In this document: positions 9,129 to 17,115 of the stretch, piece by piece
How positions within the stretch are numbered: the first letter of the stretch is position 1
Layout: each line of letters opens with the position of its first letter
Assembly (NCBI RefSeq): GCF_018595685.2
Contig: NZ_CP092334.1
Span: 2,818,001-2,882,000, forward strand
Length of the DNA stretch: 64,000 nt
Direction: 5' to 3'
Origin: Flavihumibacter rivuli
Lineage (GTDB): Bacteria > Bacteroidota > Bacteroidia > Chitinophagales > Chitinophagaceae
The notes under the pieces: model-generated
What the model was told of the DNA's origin: nothing
What the model saw: only the letters and a program-made list of their open reading frames with translations
The model's database searches: none
Translations under genes and position numbers: made by a program

Positions 9129-9247
9129 CATCGGGGTCCCCTTTGGGAGTTGCCGTGTACCCACATTCTCACCTCAGCAGGGTCTCCCGCAGGGGACCCT
9201 GATGAATGGCAGGATGGTGTTCCATCGGGGACCCTCGAAGAGAACTC
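9129..9247. repeat. Family A palindromic repeats (GGGGTCTCC...GGACCCC)
   Basis: A half unit at 9129-9146 (CATCGGGGTCCCC) is followed by a degenerate full unit at 9171-9247 made of CCTCAGCAGGGTCTCCCGCA, GGGGACCCTGATGAA and a weakened inverted partner. Further copies occur at 9360-9396, 49487-49526, 49827-49909 and 57545-58110. Confidence 0.8.
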
Positions 9248-9277
9248 CTATGGTGTGATAATATGTAATAGCCCTTT

Positions 9278-9316
9278 GTCGCCCCCGTTGTGTCTTATGA
9301 AGAACAGGTAGTTAGA
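9278..9316 (+). repeat. Family C dispersed repeat (GTCGCCCC...TTGTGTCTTATGA)
   Basis: GTCGCCCCCGTTGTGTCTTA followed by TGAAGAACAGGTAG; related copies lie at 34203-34243 and, inverted, at 60076-60107. The better copies form a CCTGTTG/CAACAGG hairpin. Confidence 0.65.
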
Positions 9317-9359
9317 AGATGAGCTTAGCTGTTGGATGCATAAATTTTTCACCTTTTAT

Positions 9360-9396
9360 ACATCGGGGTCCCCTTCGGGAGACCCCGCTGAGGTTA
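9360..9396. repeat. Family A half-repeat
   Basis: CATCGGGGTCCCC-TTCG-GGAGACCCCGCTGAGG: a near-perfect hairpin with a TTCG loop, the same unit as in the arrays at 49.8 and 57.6 kb. Confidence 0.8.
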
Positions 9397-9403
9397 TAGG
9401 ACC

Positions 9404-9484
9404 ACATGTCCACATTTTCACATTTCCACATTTCCACATCTTCTCATCCTCTCACCTCGTCCGCCGTAGCTTCAGCGCAGGCGG
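9404..9484. repeat. Composite repeat: CACATTT-rich tract plus family D palindrome
   Basis: A quasi-periodic CACATTTTCACATTTCCACA-type tract (9404-9454) is joined to CCTCGTCCGCCGTAGCTTCA GCGCAGGCGG (9456-9484), which can fold on itself. The same pair, inverted, is at 34093-34166, and the tract alone is at 52124-52166. With the other repeats it accounts for most of the 405-base gap 9083-9487. Confidence 0.7.
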
Positions 9485-9487
9485 GTA

Positions 9488-10834
9488 TCATCCCCCTCTC
9501 CTCTCCTGGGCTCTGGCGATAGCGCCTTCCAATACTTCCAGGCCTTCTTTCAACTGCTCATCCGTGATCACTACAGGTGGCAGCAGCCGGATACAGTTAC
9601 TATAGAGACCGGCGCGGATAAGGATCAATCCTTTTGAGGTGGCATCCTTGATCACTTCCATGGCAAATTCCATATCCGGTTCGCGTGTATCACGATCCTT
9701 TACAAACTCTACCAGCTGCATGGAACCAGCCCCACGAACATCACCGATGGCGCGGTACTTCGACTTCCACCCATTCATGGTGGAGCTAATGATCTGGCCT
9801 ACTTCAATTGCCCTGTTCAGGAAGGCCTCACTCTTCAATTGTTTGATGGCCTCGATCGCTGCCACGCAAGCAACCGGGCTGCCACCATAGGTTCCACCTA
9901 CACCGCCCAGGTGAGGCGCATCCATCATCTCGGCCCTACCTGTTACGGCACTGATGGGCATTCCTGCGCCAATCGATTTCGCACTCACCACAATATCCGG
10001 AACAACCCCTGTGTGTTCAATGGCAAATAATTTACCGGTCCTGCCCGCACCACACTGGATCTCATCGGCAATGAAAACGATACCATACTTATCGCAGAGC
10101 TCACGCAGCTTCTGCAGGAATGGTGTGGGGATAGGAAGGAACCCACCTTCACCCTGGATGGGTTCAATGATAATGGCCGCCAATGATTCAGGATCAACCT
10201 GCGCGATCATGGCACGCTCCAGGTTACGGATACAGAACTGGATGTATTGCTCCTCGCTCATCCCTTCTTCCTTCCGGTACATATTGGGTGCAGGAATACG
10301 GTAGATATCCGAAACGTAGGATCCAAAACCTTTCTTGAACAAGGCATACTTACTGGTAAGGCTTAATGTAAGCAACGTACGGCCATGGTAAGCACCTTCG
10401 AAACACAATACCGCATTGCGCTTGGTGTAATACTTGGCAATATTCACGGCATTCTCCACTGCTTCCGAACCGGAATTGGCCAGCAAGGTCTTCTTGGGGA
10501 AATCACCGGGGGTAACACTATTCAATAATTCCGCGAGTTCGATATAGGGTTCTATGGTCGTTACCAGTGAACAGGTATGGATATACTTGTCAACCTGCTC
10601 CTTGATGGCATTAACAACTTGCGCATTGCAATGACCAACATTGATCATACCGATACCACCGGCGAAATCGATCAACTGGTTGCCATCCACATCCCATACC
10701 AGGGCGCCTTCTGCGCGCTCCACCGCTACTTCGGTGGATTTGGCGAGTCCTGATGGCAGGGCATTCTTCCTCCTTTCCAGGATGGCTTGTCCTTTAGGTC
10801 CCGGGATAGCTGTCTTCAACTGAATATGTGCCAT
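9488..10834 (-). CDS. gabT: Class III (PLP) aminotransferase, 4-aminobutyrate aminotransferase type
   Basis: 448 aa cytosolic fold-type I PLP enzyme. SGSEAVENAV (residues 121-130) binds the cofactor phosphate, FIADEIQCGAGRTG carries the pyridine-binding Asp257, and the Schiff-base lysine is K286 in VVSAKSIGAGMP. These match GABA/omega-amino-acid aminotransferases, which make succinate semialdehyde from GABA and 2-oxoglutarate. It is the last gene of the susC-led operon, 20 bases after the GNAT gene, and is a paralogue of the aminotransferase at 14386-15696. Exact amino donor is inferred. Confidence 0.85.
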   Translation of the reverse strand: MAHIQLKTAIPGPKGQAILERRKNALPSGLAKSTEVAVERAEGALVWDVDGNQLIDFAGGIGMINVGHCNAQVVNAIKEQVDKYIHTCSLVTTIEPYIELAELLNSVTPGDFPKKTLLANSGSEAVENAVNIAKYYTKRNAVLCFEGAYHGRTLLTLSLTSKYALFKKGFGSYVSDIYRIPAPNMYRKEEGMSEEQYIQFCIRNLERAMIAQVDPESLAAIIIEPIQGEGGFLPIPTPFLQKLRELCDKYGIVFIADEIQCGAGRTGKLFAIEHTGVVPDIVVSAKSIGAGMPISAVTGRAEMMDAPHLGGVGGTYGGSPVACVAAIEAIKQLKSEAFLNRAIEVGQIISSTMNGWKSKYRAIGDVRGAGSMQLVEFVKDRDTREPDMEFAMEVIKDATSKGLILIRAGLYSNCIRLLPPVVITDEQLKEGLEVLEGAIARAQERRGG

Positions 10835-10854
10835 AGCATGAAATTTTACTGCTG

Positions 10855-11514
10855 TTAAATTATTTTGTCGATGTCTATTTTGATCAATACCCCATAATTA
10901 CCACAAGCAGGATCGCTCAGGTATTCAGGTATGAGGGCGATGGGTTCAAACCCGATCTTCATCTGCGGGGTGATGGTGGGATCTGTCCGCTTTCCTTCCA
11001 CCAACTCCTTGAAATATTGTTCACCACTGATCTGGTGGGCAACGGCACCATAACCATTCATCATACCCACAGTGATCTGTCCTTTCAATCCCAATGACCT
11101 GGCCACTTCATGCCTCGCACGGTAAAGGATACGGGCCAGGCCCTTGCCGCGGTAATCGGGATGTACGCCGATATCCAACCCATATAACCATTCGCCATTA
11201 GGGTCATGGTTCGTGAGCCAGCCACCCGCAATGGTTTCCTTGAACGTATGGTGGTAATGGGAAAAATCAAAATTGCTGCGCATGGTGGTGGTCATGCCCA
11301 CTACTTTATCCCCATCCTTCACTACCAGTTGCCCTTCAGGGAACAGTTCAAGGTGACGCAGGTAATGCTTCGCCTTGATCAACTCGTCATCGGCCAGTGT
11401 AGGGAACACGATCTTCTGCAATTCCTCCAATTGCACCACATCCTCAGGCTGCATGCTTTGCACCACCAGGCCATTATCGAGTTCTTTGTAATAAGTTGTC
11501 TTCACTGTCATCAT
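10855..11514 (-). CDS. GNAT-family N-acetyltransferase
   Basis: 219 aa from the ATG at 11514 (a second ATG follows at 11511). The open frame extends further to 11625, but that would overlap the transporter gene by 103 bases and adds a non-domain tail, so the shorter start is preferred. The acetyl-CoA loop is HPDYRGKGLARILYRAR, preceded by the beta-4 strand GLDIGV. It could acetylate an amine, amino acid or polyamine met in this pathway, but the substrate is not readable from sequence. It lies 8 bases after the NhaC-type gene in the amine operon. Confidence 0.85.
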   Translation of the reverse strand: MMTVKTTYYKELDNGLVVQSMQPEDVVQLEELQKIVFPTLADDELIKAKHYLRHLELFPEGQLVVKDGDKVVGMTTTMRSNFDFSHYHHTFKETIAGGWLTNHDPNGEWLYGLDIGVHPDYRGKGLARILYRARHEVARSLGLKGQITVGMMNGYGAVAHQISGEQYFKELVEGKRTDPTITPQMKIGFEPIALIPEYLSDPACGNYGVLIKIDIDKII

Positions 11515-11522
11515 ATCATAGT

Positions 11523-12887
11523 TTAAGCAATCGTATACCCCAGGAGGATATAGACGAGGCAGGTAAGGGTAAATGAGATCAGGGCAAAGGGTAACTGGGT
11601 GATGCCATGCTGGAAATTGTTGCATTCCGCCCCCTGCGCAGCAAGGATGGTAGCATCACTATAAAAACAGGCATGGGCCCCGAATGCACCGGCACTTACG
11701 ATCGCACCAATACATAACCATACATTACAATCCAGTTCATGCGCCAATGGGATCACCAAAGGGATGGCGATGGCATACAAGCCCCAGCTGTTACCGGTTG
11801 TAAAGGATATCAGTCCGAGTGTCAGGAAAATGACCAGCGGCAGCCATTGTTTGCTGACCAAGGGCTCAACAGAACGGATCACATACTGGGTCATGCCCAT
11901 CTGGTCACCGAGTTCTTTCAGTAAGTAAGAGAAAAGTAGCAGCACCAGTGCAAACAACATGCTCTTCATCCCTTCAATGGTACTTTCAGAAAGCATCTTG
12001 AATGAAGCCACTTTCTTAATGCTGAAATAGATAAGTGTTACCACCAGCGTAACAATGATCCCTTTCAGTGCATCCAGGTCGAAGTAAACGGTGGAAGCGA
12101 TCAATACCACCACGGGCAGGATGAGGTACCAAATGCTGCCGGGCTTCGATTCATCATAGGCAGCTACATCTACCGCAAATTCTTCTGAATTATCAGGGAT
12201 CAGCTGGCCGGTTGTTGCTGCGCGATGATTGGCCTGTTTCATCTTGCCGATCATCGGGACGATTCCCATCACGACCAACGGCACCATCAGGTACTGGATC
12301 CAGCCATAGGAAATATATGGTATGATGCCAAGGTAGGAAGCGATCCCCTTTCCTGCCGGCACCAGTTGGTTCTCTTCCAGCAGTTTGGCAATAAAGATCA
12401 CCCAGGTAGAGATGGGTACGATCACGCAGATGGGAACGGCTGTTGAACTCACCACAAATGCCAGCATCTCCCTCGACACGCGGTAATGATCGGTGAGTTT
12501 CTTCATGGTAGTTCCGGTAGTCAGTGCATTCAGGTAATCATCCACAAACAGGAAGGTCCCGAATCCCCAGGTGGTGAGCAATGACTTCTTCCTGCTCCCC
12601 ACAAAGCGCAGCATGTATTCGCCAAATGCCTTCACCCCGCCGCTCCTGATCATCAACTGGATGAGCGCGCCGTATAAACTGCACACCATGATCACCCAGA
12701 CCATCAGGTCATTCTTCATCACCTTGGTGAAACCATCGATGATGGCATTGAAGAAATTCCATTTGCCCACGATAATAAATCCCACCAGGCATCCAATGAC
12801 CAGGGGCTCTAAAGAAAGCCTTGTCTTCAGCGCGATGGCTACCACCACCAGGGGTGGCACCAGTGATATGATTCCGTAATCGGTCAT
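11523..12887 (-). CDS. NhaC-family Na+/H+ antiporter-like transporter
   Basis: 454 aa inner-membrane protein with about 11-12 hydrophobic segments and the characteristic core FLFVDDYLNALTTGTTMKKL followed by SSTAVPICVIVPISTW. The second half repeats the theme (FTTGNSWGLYAIAIPLVIPL, GAFGAHACFYSDATILAAQG). NhaC-family members exchange Na+ for H+, and relatives in catabolic operons often carry amines or amino acids. Its place between aldehyde dehydrogenase and GNAT genes suggests it imports the operon's substrate across the inner membrane after SusCD, which is an inference. Confidence 0.82.
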   Translation of the reverse strand: MTDYGIISLVPPLVVVAIALKTRLSLEPLVIGCLVGFIIVGKWNFFNAIIDGFTKVMKNDLMVWVIMVCSLYGALIQLMIRSGGVKAFGEYMLRFVGSRKKSLLTTWGFGTFLFVDDYLNALTTGTTMKKLTDHYRVSREMLAFVVSSTAVPICVIVPISTWVIFIAKLLEENQLVPAGKGIASYLGIIPYISYGWIQYLMVPLVVMGIVPMIGKMKQANHRAATTGQLIPDNSEEFAVDVAAYDESKPGSIWYLILPVVVLIASTVYFDLDALKGIIVTLVVTLIYFSIKKVASFKMLSESTIEGMKSMLFALVLLLFSYLLKELGDQMGMTQYVIRSVEPLVSKQWLPLVIFLTLGLISFTTGNSWGLYAIAIPLVIPLAHELDCNVWLCIGAIVSAGAFGAHACFYSDATILAAQGAECNNFQHGITQLPFALISFTLTCLVYILLGYTIA

Positions 12888-12936
12888 TGACCAGTTGATT
12901 GGTAATTATTCATTTGTTTGACTGGATAGAACAGGA

Positions 12937-14367
12937 TCAAAGACCACCGATGCTGACCAGTTTCTTTTCCATGTACTCGAACAATCCTTCGCTTCCACTC
13001 TCATGGCCCTGGCCACTGCTCTTCCATCCGCCAAACGGCGACTCCGTTCCATGCGGCGCCCACTCATTGATGCCCACCATTCCAAACTCCAGCCTTTCCG
13101 ATGCATGGATGGCTGTACGCAGGTTGTTGGTGAAGACATAAGCCGCCAGGCCATATTCAGTATCATTAGCCTTCGCGATGGCATCATCCAGGTCGGAGAA
13201 GGAGAATAACGGTAAGATGGGACCGAAGATCTCATTGCGGGCGAGTGAGGAGGACTGGTCCAAACCAGCGACAACAGCCGGCTGGATGAAATAACCCTTA
13301 TCCTTATGCACCGGGACATGACCTCCGGTCAGGATCTTCGCATTTTCAGATTTAGCTTTCTCCAGCAATTCCATTACACTATCCCTTTGCTTCCGGGTGA
13401 TCAGGGGACCAACATTTACGCCTTCTTCCAGGCCACCGCCAACTTTCAGGTTGGACACATAAGCCGCCACTTTCCCTGCGAACAGGTCGAAGATCCTTTC
13501 GTGTACGTAGAACCTTTGCGGAGCAATGCAGACCTGGCCATTGTTCCTGAAGCGGGCAATGGCCGCAACTTTTGCTACCGCATCAACATCCACATCATCA
13601 AATATGAGCACAGGTGCATTTCCCCCCAGTTCGAGTGCTAGCTTGGTATGGGTGCGTGATGCCCCATCCATCAGGATCTTACCCACCCTGGTGCTGCCAG
13701 TAAAACTGATCTTCTTCAATTTCGGATGGTCAAGCATGGCCTGCCCAATGGAGGAGGACTCACCGGTCAGCACATTCAGTACGCCAGCCGGCAAACCTGC
13801 CTGCTCCAATGCCTTCACCATATGGTAACCACTGAGTGGGGTACTTTCGGAAGGCTTGGCCACAACGGTACAACCGGCTGCCAGGGCAGCAGCCCATGCA
13901 CGTGCCGGATTATAGGCCGGGAAATTCCATGCCGTGATCACGCCAATGACACCCATTGGTTGCCAGATCACCGAACTGCGCTTGTCAAGCCGGTTGGTCG
14001 GGATCACTTTTCCATAGGCTCGCTTGCCTTCTTCCGCATACCATTCAAACAGGTTGGCAGCAACAGTCCATTCTCCCTTTGCTTCCAACAAGGGCTTACC
14101 GCTTTCCATCACCATATCGCGGGCAAGTGTTTCGATATGCTCCCGGATATAGTTGGCGGCCTTCTTCAGGATCTCAGCCCTGGTATAGGGTGTGGTCTTG
14201 CTCCAGCTGTGGAAGGCCTGTTCTGCGACATCAATGGCGGCATGGCAATCCTTACCATTACCATAACTCAGCACTGTGATCAGCTCTTCGGTTGCGGGGT
14301 TGATCAGCTCGTGGGTACCGCCGTCAATGGCATCTACCCACTGGCCATTTATGTATTGCTTATTCAT
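12937..14367 (-). CDS. gabD: NAD(P)-dependent aldehyde dehydrogenase, succinate-semialdehyde type
   Basis: 476 aa, full-length ALDH superfamily. Visible residues: N148 in TAWNFPAYNPARAW, E246 in LALELGGNAP and the nucleophile C280 in FRNNGQVCIAPQRF. This pattern is typical of succinate-semialdehyde dehydrogenases, which would take the product of the neighbouring GABA-type aminotransferases to succinate. It is 18 bases downstream of the aminotransferase at 14386-15696 and 49 bases upstream of the transporter gene. The substrate is inferred from family and context. Confidence 0.86.
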   Translation of the reverse strand: MNKQYINGQWVDAIDGGTHELINPATEELITVLSYGNGKDCHAAIDVAEQAFHSWSKTTPYTRAEILKKAANYIREHIETLARDMVMESGKPLLEAKGEWTVAANLFEWYAEEGKRAYGKVIPTNRLDKRSSVIWQPMGVIGVITAWNFPAYNPARAWAAALAAGCTVVAKPSESTPLSGYHMVKALEQAGLPAGVLNVLTGESSSIGQAMLDHPKLKKISFTGSTRVGKILMDGASRTHTKLALELGGNAPVLIFDDVDVDAVAKVAAIARFRNNGQVCIAPQRFYVHERIFDLFAGKVAAYVSNLKVGGGLEEGVNVGPLITRKQRDSVMELLEKAKSENAKILTGGHVPVHKDKGYFIQPAVVAGLDQSSSLARNEIFGPILPLFSFSDLDDAIAKANDTEYGLAAYVFTNNLRTAIHASERLEFGMVGINEWAPHGTESPFGGWKSSGQGHESGSEGLFEYMEKKLVSIGGL

Positions 14368-14385
14368 GTTAGTAATTGGCTTGCA

Positions 14386-15696
14386 TTATTTGGTCAATGA
14401 TTCCAGTCCGGCCTCAATGATATCAAGGCCCTTATGCAACAATTCATCACTGATGATCAGTGGACTCAATACCCTGATGATATTACCGTTCACACCAGCG
14501 CTGATCACGATCAGTCCATGGTCTGCACAATAGGAGATCAGCTTCTTGCAGAGATCAGCATCCGGGGCGAAGGGATCGCCATTCTTAACGAGTTCGAAGG
14601 CCATCATCGCACCCAGTCCCCGCACGTCGCCAATAGCCGGGAAACGCTGTTTCATGGCATTGAAGCGGTCGCGTACGATCTCCCCAACCCTTTCTCCCAG
14701 GGCATTGATATCGATCTCCTCCATATACTTAATGGTGGCGATAGCTGCCGCACAACAAACGGGGTTTCCGGGATAGGTGCCGCCAATGGTGGAAGGCTTA
14801 CAGGCATCCATGATCGAAGCTTTACCGATCACGCAACCGATAGGCATTCCGCTACCCATGCTTTTTGCCCAGGTGGATAGATCAGGAACGATATCGTAAT
14901 GCTGGTAGGCAGCCCATTTACCGGTACGACCGAAACCACTCTGCACCTCATCAAGGATGAGCAGGATGCCATACTTATCACAGATCTCCCGCAAGCCCTG
15001 CAGGTATTTCCTCGGGGCCACATTGAAACCACCCTCCCCTTGCACCGGTTCGATGATGATGGCCGCCACCTGTTCAGCCGGCACATTGGTATGGAAGAAC
15101 TCTTCCAGCTCACGCAAATGGATATCCGAAAACTCATCCAGGTTCAGTCCGCTGCCATTCCGGTAATAATCAGGGAATGGAATGCGGTATACTTCCGGGG
15201 CAAAGGGACCGCATCCAAGTTTATAACCGACCTTTGAGGTCAGGGTCATGGCCATCATGGTACGGCCATGGAAGGCCCCGCCAAAGCAGACGATGGCTTG
15301 CCTGCCGGTAGCCTGCCGCGCGATCTTGATGGCATTCTCCACACTCTCCGCACCTGAATTGGTCAGCATTACCTTGGTGTGGTCACCATGCGGGAAAAGC
15401 GTCGCCAGTTTCTCGGCCAGTTGCATATAAAGTTCATAGGTCGCCACATTGAAACTGCAATGGATCAGGTTGGCCGCCTGTTTAGCAATGGCGTCCACCA
15501 CCGGTGCCGGGCAATGCCCTGCATTCACCACACCGATACCCCCTGCAAAGTCGATCATCTCCCTGCCATCGGCATCATAAATGACCGCGCCCTTGGCACT
15601 CACTGCCGTTGATGGATTAAAGATCCCGATCGCATTGGGAACGAATTGCCTTCTGCGATCCAGTATTTGTTGCGATTTGCTCATTGTAGCTTCCAT
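14386..15696 (-). CDS. Class III (PLP) aminotransferase, 4-aminobutyrate aminotransferase type (paralogue)
   Basis: 436 aa; cofactor loop SGAESVENAI (about 114-123), Asp249 in LILDEVQSGFGRTG and PLP lysine K278 in TWAKSMGSGMPIG. Residues around the active site differ from the aminotransferase at 9488-10834 (SGFGRTG against CGAGRTG), so the two may act on different omega-amines or in different directions. The start may be the ATG at 15684 (MSKSQQ). It lies between two aldehyde dehydrogenase genes in the susC-led operon, fitting an amine-to-semialdehyde step followed by oxidation. Confidence 0.86.
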   Translation of the reverse strand: MEATMSKSQQILDRRRQFVPNAIGIFNPSTAVSAKGAVIYDADGREMIDFAGGIGVVNAGHCPAPVVDAIAKQAANLIHCSFNVATYELYMQLAEKLATLFPHGDHTKVMLTNSGAESVENAIKIARQATGRQAIVCFGGAFHGRTMMAMTLTSKVGYKLGCGPFAPEVYRIPFPDYYRNGSGLNLDEFSDIHLRELEEFFHTNVPAEQVAAIIIEPVQGEGGFNVAPRKYLQGLREICDKYGILLILDEVQSGFGRTGKWAAYQHYDIVPDLSTWAKSMGSGMPIGCVIGKASIMDACKPSTIGGTYPGNPVCCAAAIATIKYMEEIDINALGERVGEIVRDRFNAMKQRFPAIGDVRGLGAMMAFELVKNGDPFAPDADLCKKLISYCADHGLIVISAGVNGNIIRVLSPLIISDELLHKGLDIIEAGLESLTK

Positions 15697-15747
15697 GATT
15701 TTCTGCTTTTCAATTCTTTTATTAATACCGGTTATCTATAACCGAAA

Positions 15748-17109
15748 TCAAGCCTCTACGGCGATGGTCTTCTGGTTAACGAATTCAAGGATACCCTGCC
15801 TGCTCAGCTCCCTGCCATAGCCCGATTTCTTGATGCCACCAAATGGCAGGCGAGGGTCACTTTTCACGAGGGAGTTGATGAACACAGCTCCTGTTTCGAT
15901 CTGCCTGGCAAGGGCCACACCCTTTTCCAGGTCGCCGGTCCAGATGCTGCCTCCCAATCCGTAACGGGAATCATTGGCGAGGGCGATGGCTTCTGCCTCA
16001 TCCTGTGCCACGATAACTGCGGCCAACGGGCCAAATGTTTCTTCATCGAAGGCTGGCATGCCTTTTTGCACATTCAGCAATAAGGAAGGACTGAACTGGC
16101 ATCCACTGACCTGCCCTCCGTGCACCAGTCCTGCCCCCTTCGCAACCGAACCCTGCAGTTGCTTTTCAAGGCTCTGTGCCAGGTCGAGCCGGGCCATTGG
16201 TCCTACCTTGACAGTTGGGTCAAATGGGTCACCATACTTATAGGCGTTGATACCTGACTCCAATTCATGGATGAAATCATTCAGGGCATCCTTCAGTACG
16301 ATGAATCGCTTGGAGCCGATGCAGGACTGTCCCGCATTCAGCAAACGCGATTGCAAAGCGGTAGCCGCCGCCTTCTGCATGTTGGCATCGGGCAATACGA
16401 TCAATGCGTCCGAACCACCCAATTCAAGGACCGATGTCTTAATATGCTTACCTGCCAGGGCAGCCACCGAACTACCGGCCCTTTCACTGCCAGTCAGGGT
16501 AACGGCCTGTACGATATCAGCAGTAATGATCCTTTCTACCTCAGGGGTGTCGATGATCAGGGACTGGAAAACACCTTCGGGTGCACCTGCTTCCCTGAAT
16601 ATCCCCTCGATGGCCAGGGAGCAACCGCATACATTGGGTGCATGCTTTAGCAGGGTTACATTGCCTGCCATCAATGTTGGCGCGGCATAGCGGAACACCT
16701 GCCAGAAGGGGAAGTTCCAGGGCATGATGGCCAGTACCGCCCCGATAGGTTCATGGCTCACAAAGCTTCTCACGTAACCGGCCTCCAGCAATTCATCTGC
16801 AAGAAAGCCTTCCGCATGTGCTGCATAATATTCGCATACCCACGCACACTTCTCCACTTCACCAATGGCTTCCGGCAATACCTTACCCATTTCCTTTACG
16901 ATCAGGGTTGCCAACTCCGACTTTTTATTGCGTAAGATGGCCGCAGCATTGATCAATACAGATGCCCTCTCACCAAAGGTCCTTCGCTTCCAATCCTTAA
17001 AGGCCATAGTGGAAAGCTCCAACGCTTTATTCAGCTGTTGCTCACCCATGAGTTCATAAGTGCCGATCAGCTGCTGGTCAAAAGGATTGATAGAATTAAA
17101 TACTGCCAT
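15748..17109 (-). CDS. NAD-dependent aldehyde dehydrogenase, short Sad/YneI-like type
   Basis: 453 aa ALDH with N132 in IMPWNFPFWQVFRY, E229 in SVLELGGSDA and nucleophile C263 in LNAGQSCIGSKRF. These blocks are diagnostic of the short Sad/YneI-type succinate-semialdehyde and aminoaldehyde dehydrogenases. It starts 6 bases after the amine oxidase gene, so the simplest reading is that it oxidises the aminoaldehyde that the oxidase makes (for example 4-aminobutanal to GABA). The second ALDH (12937-14367) would then handle succinate semialdehyde. Roles could be swapped. Confidence 0.86.
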   Translation of the reverse strand: MAVFNSINPFDQQLIGTYELMGEQQLNKALELSTMAFKDWKRRTFGERASVLINAAAILRNKKSELATLIVKEMGKVLPEAIGEVEKCAWVCEYYAAHAEGFLADELLEAGYVRSFVSHEPIGAVLAIMPWNFPFWQVFRYAAPTLMAGNVTLLKHAPNVCGCSLAIEGIFREAGAPEGVFQSLIIDTPEVERIITADIVQAVTLTGSERAGSSVAALAGKHIKTSVLELGGSDALIVLPDANMQKAAATALQSRLLNAGQSCIGSKRFIVLKDALNDFIHELESGINAYKYGDPFDPTVKVGPMARLDLAQSLEKQLQGSVAKGAGLVHGGQVSGCQFSPSLLLNVQKGMPAFDEETFGPLAAVIVAQDEAEAIALANDSRYGLGGSIWTGDLEKGVALARQIETGAVFINSLVKSDPRLPFGGIKKSGYGRELSRQGILEFVNQKTIAVEA

Positions 17110-17115
17110 TATTTT

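Noticed and set aside
9083..9487. Possible mobile element around the 9.1-9.5 kb repeats
   Set aside because: No transposase ORF or terminal repeats flanking a common unit; only short palindromic families.
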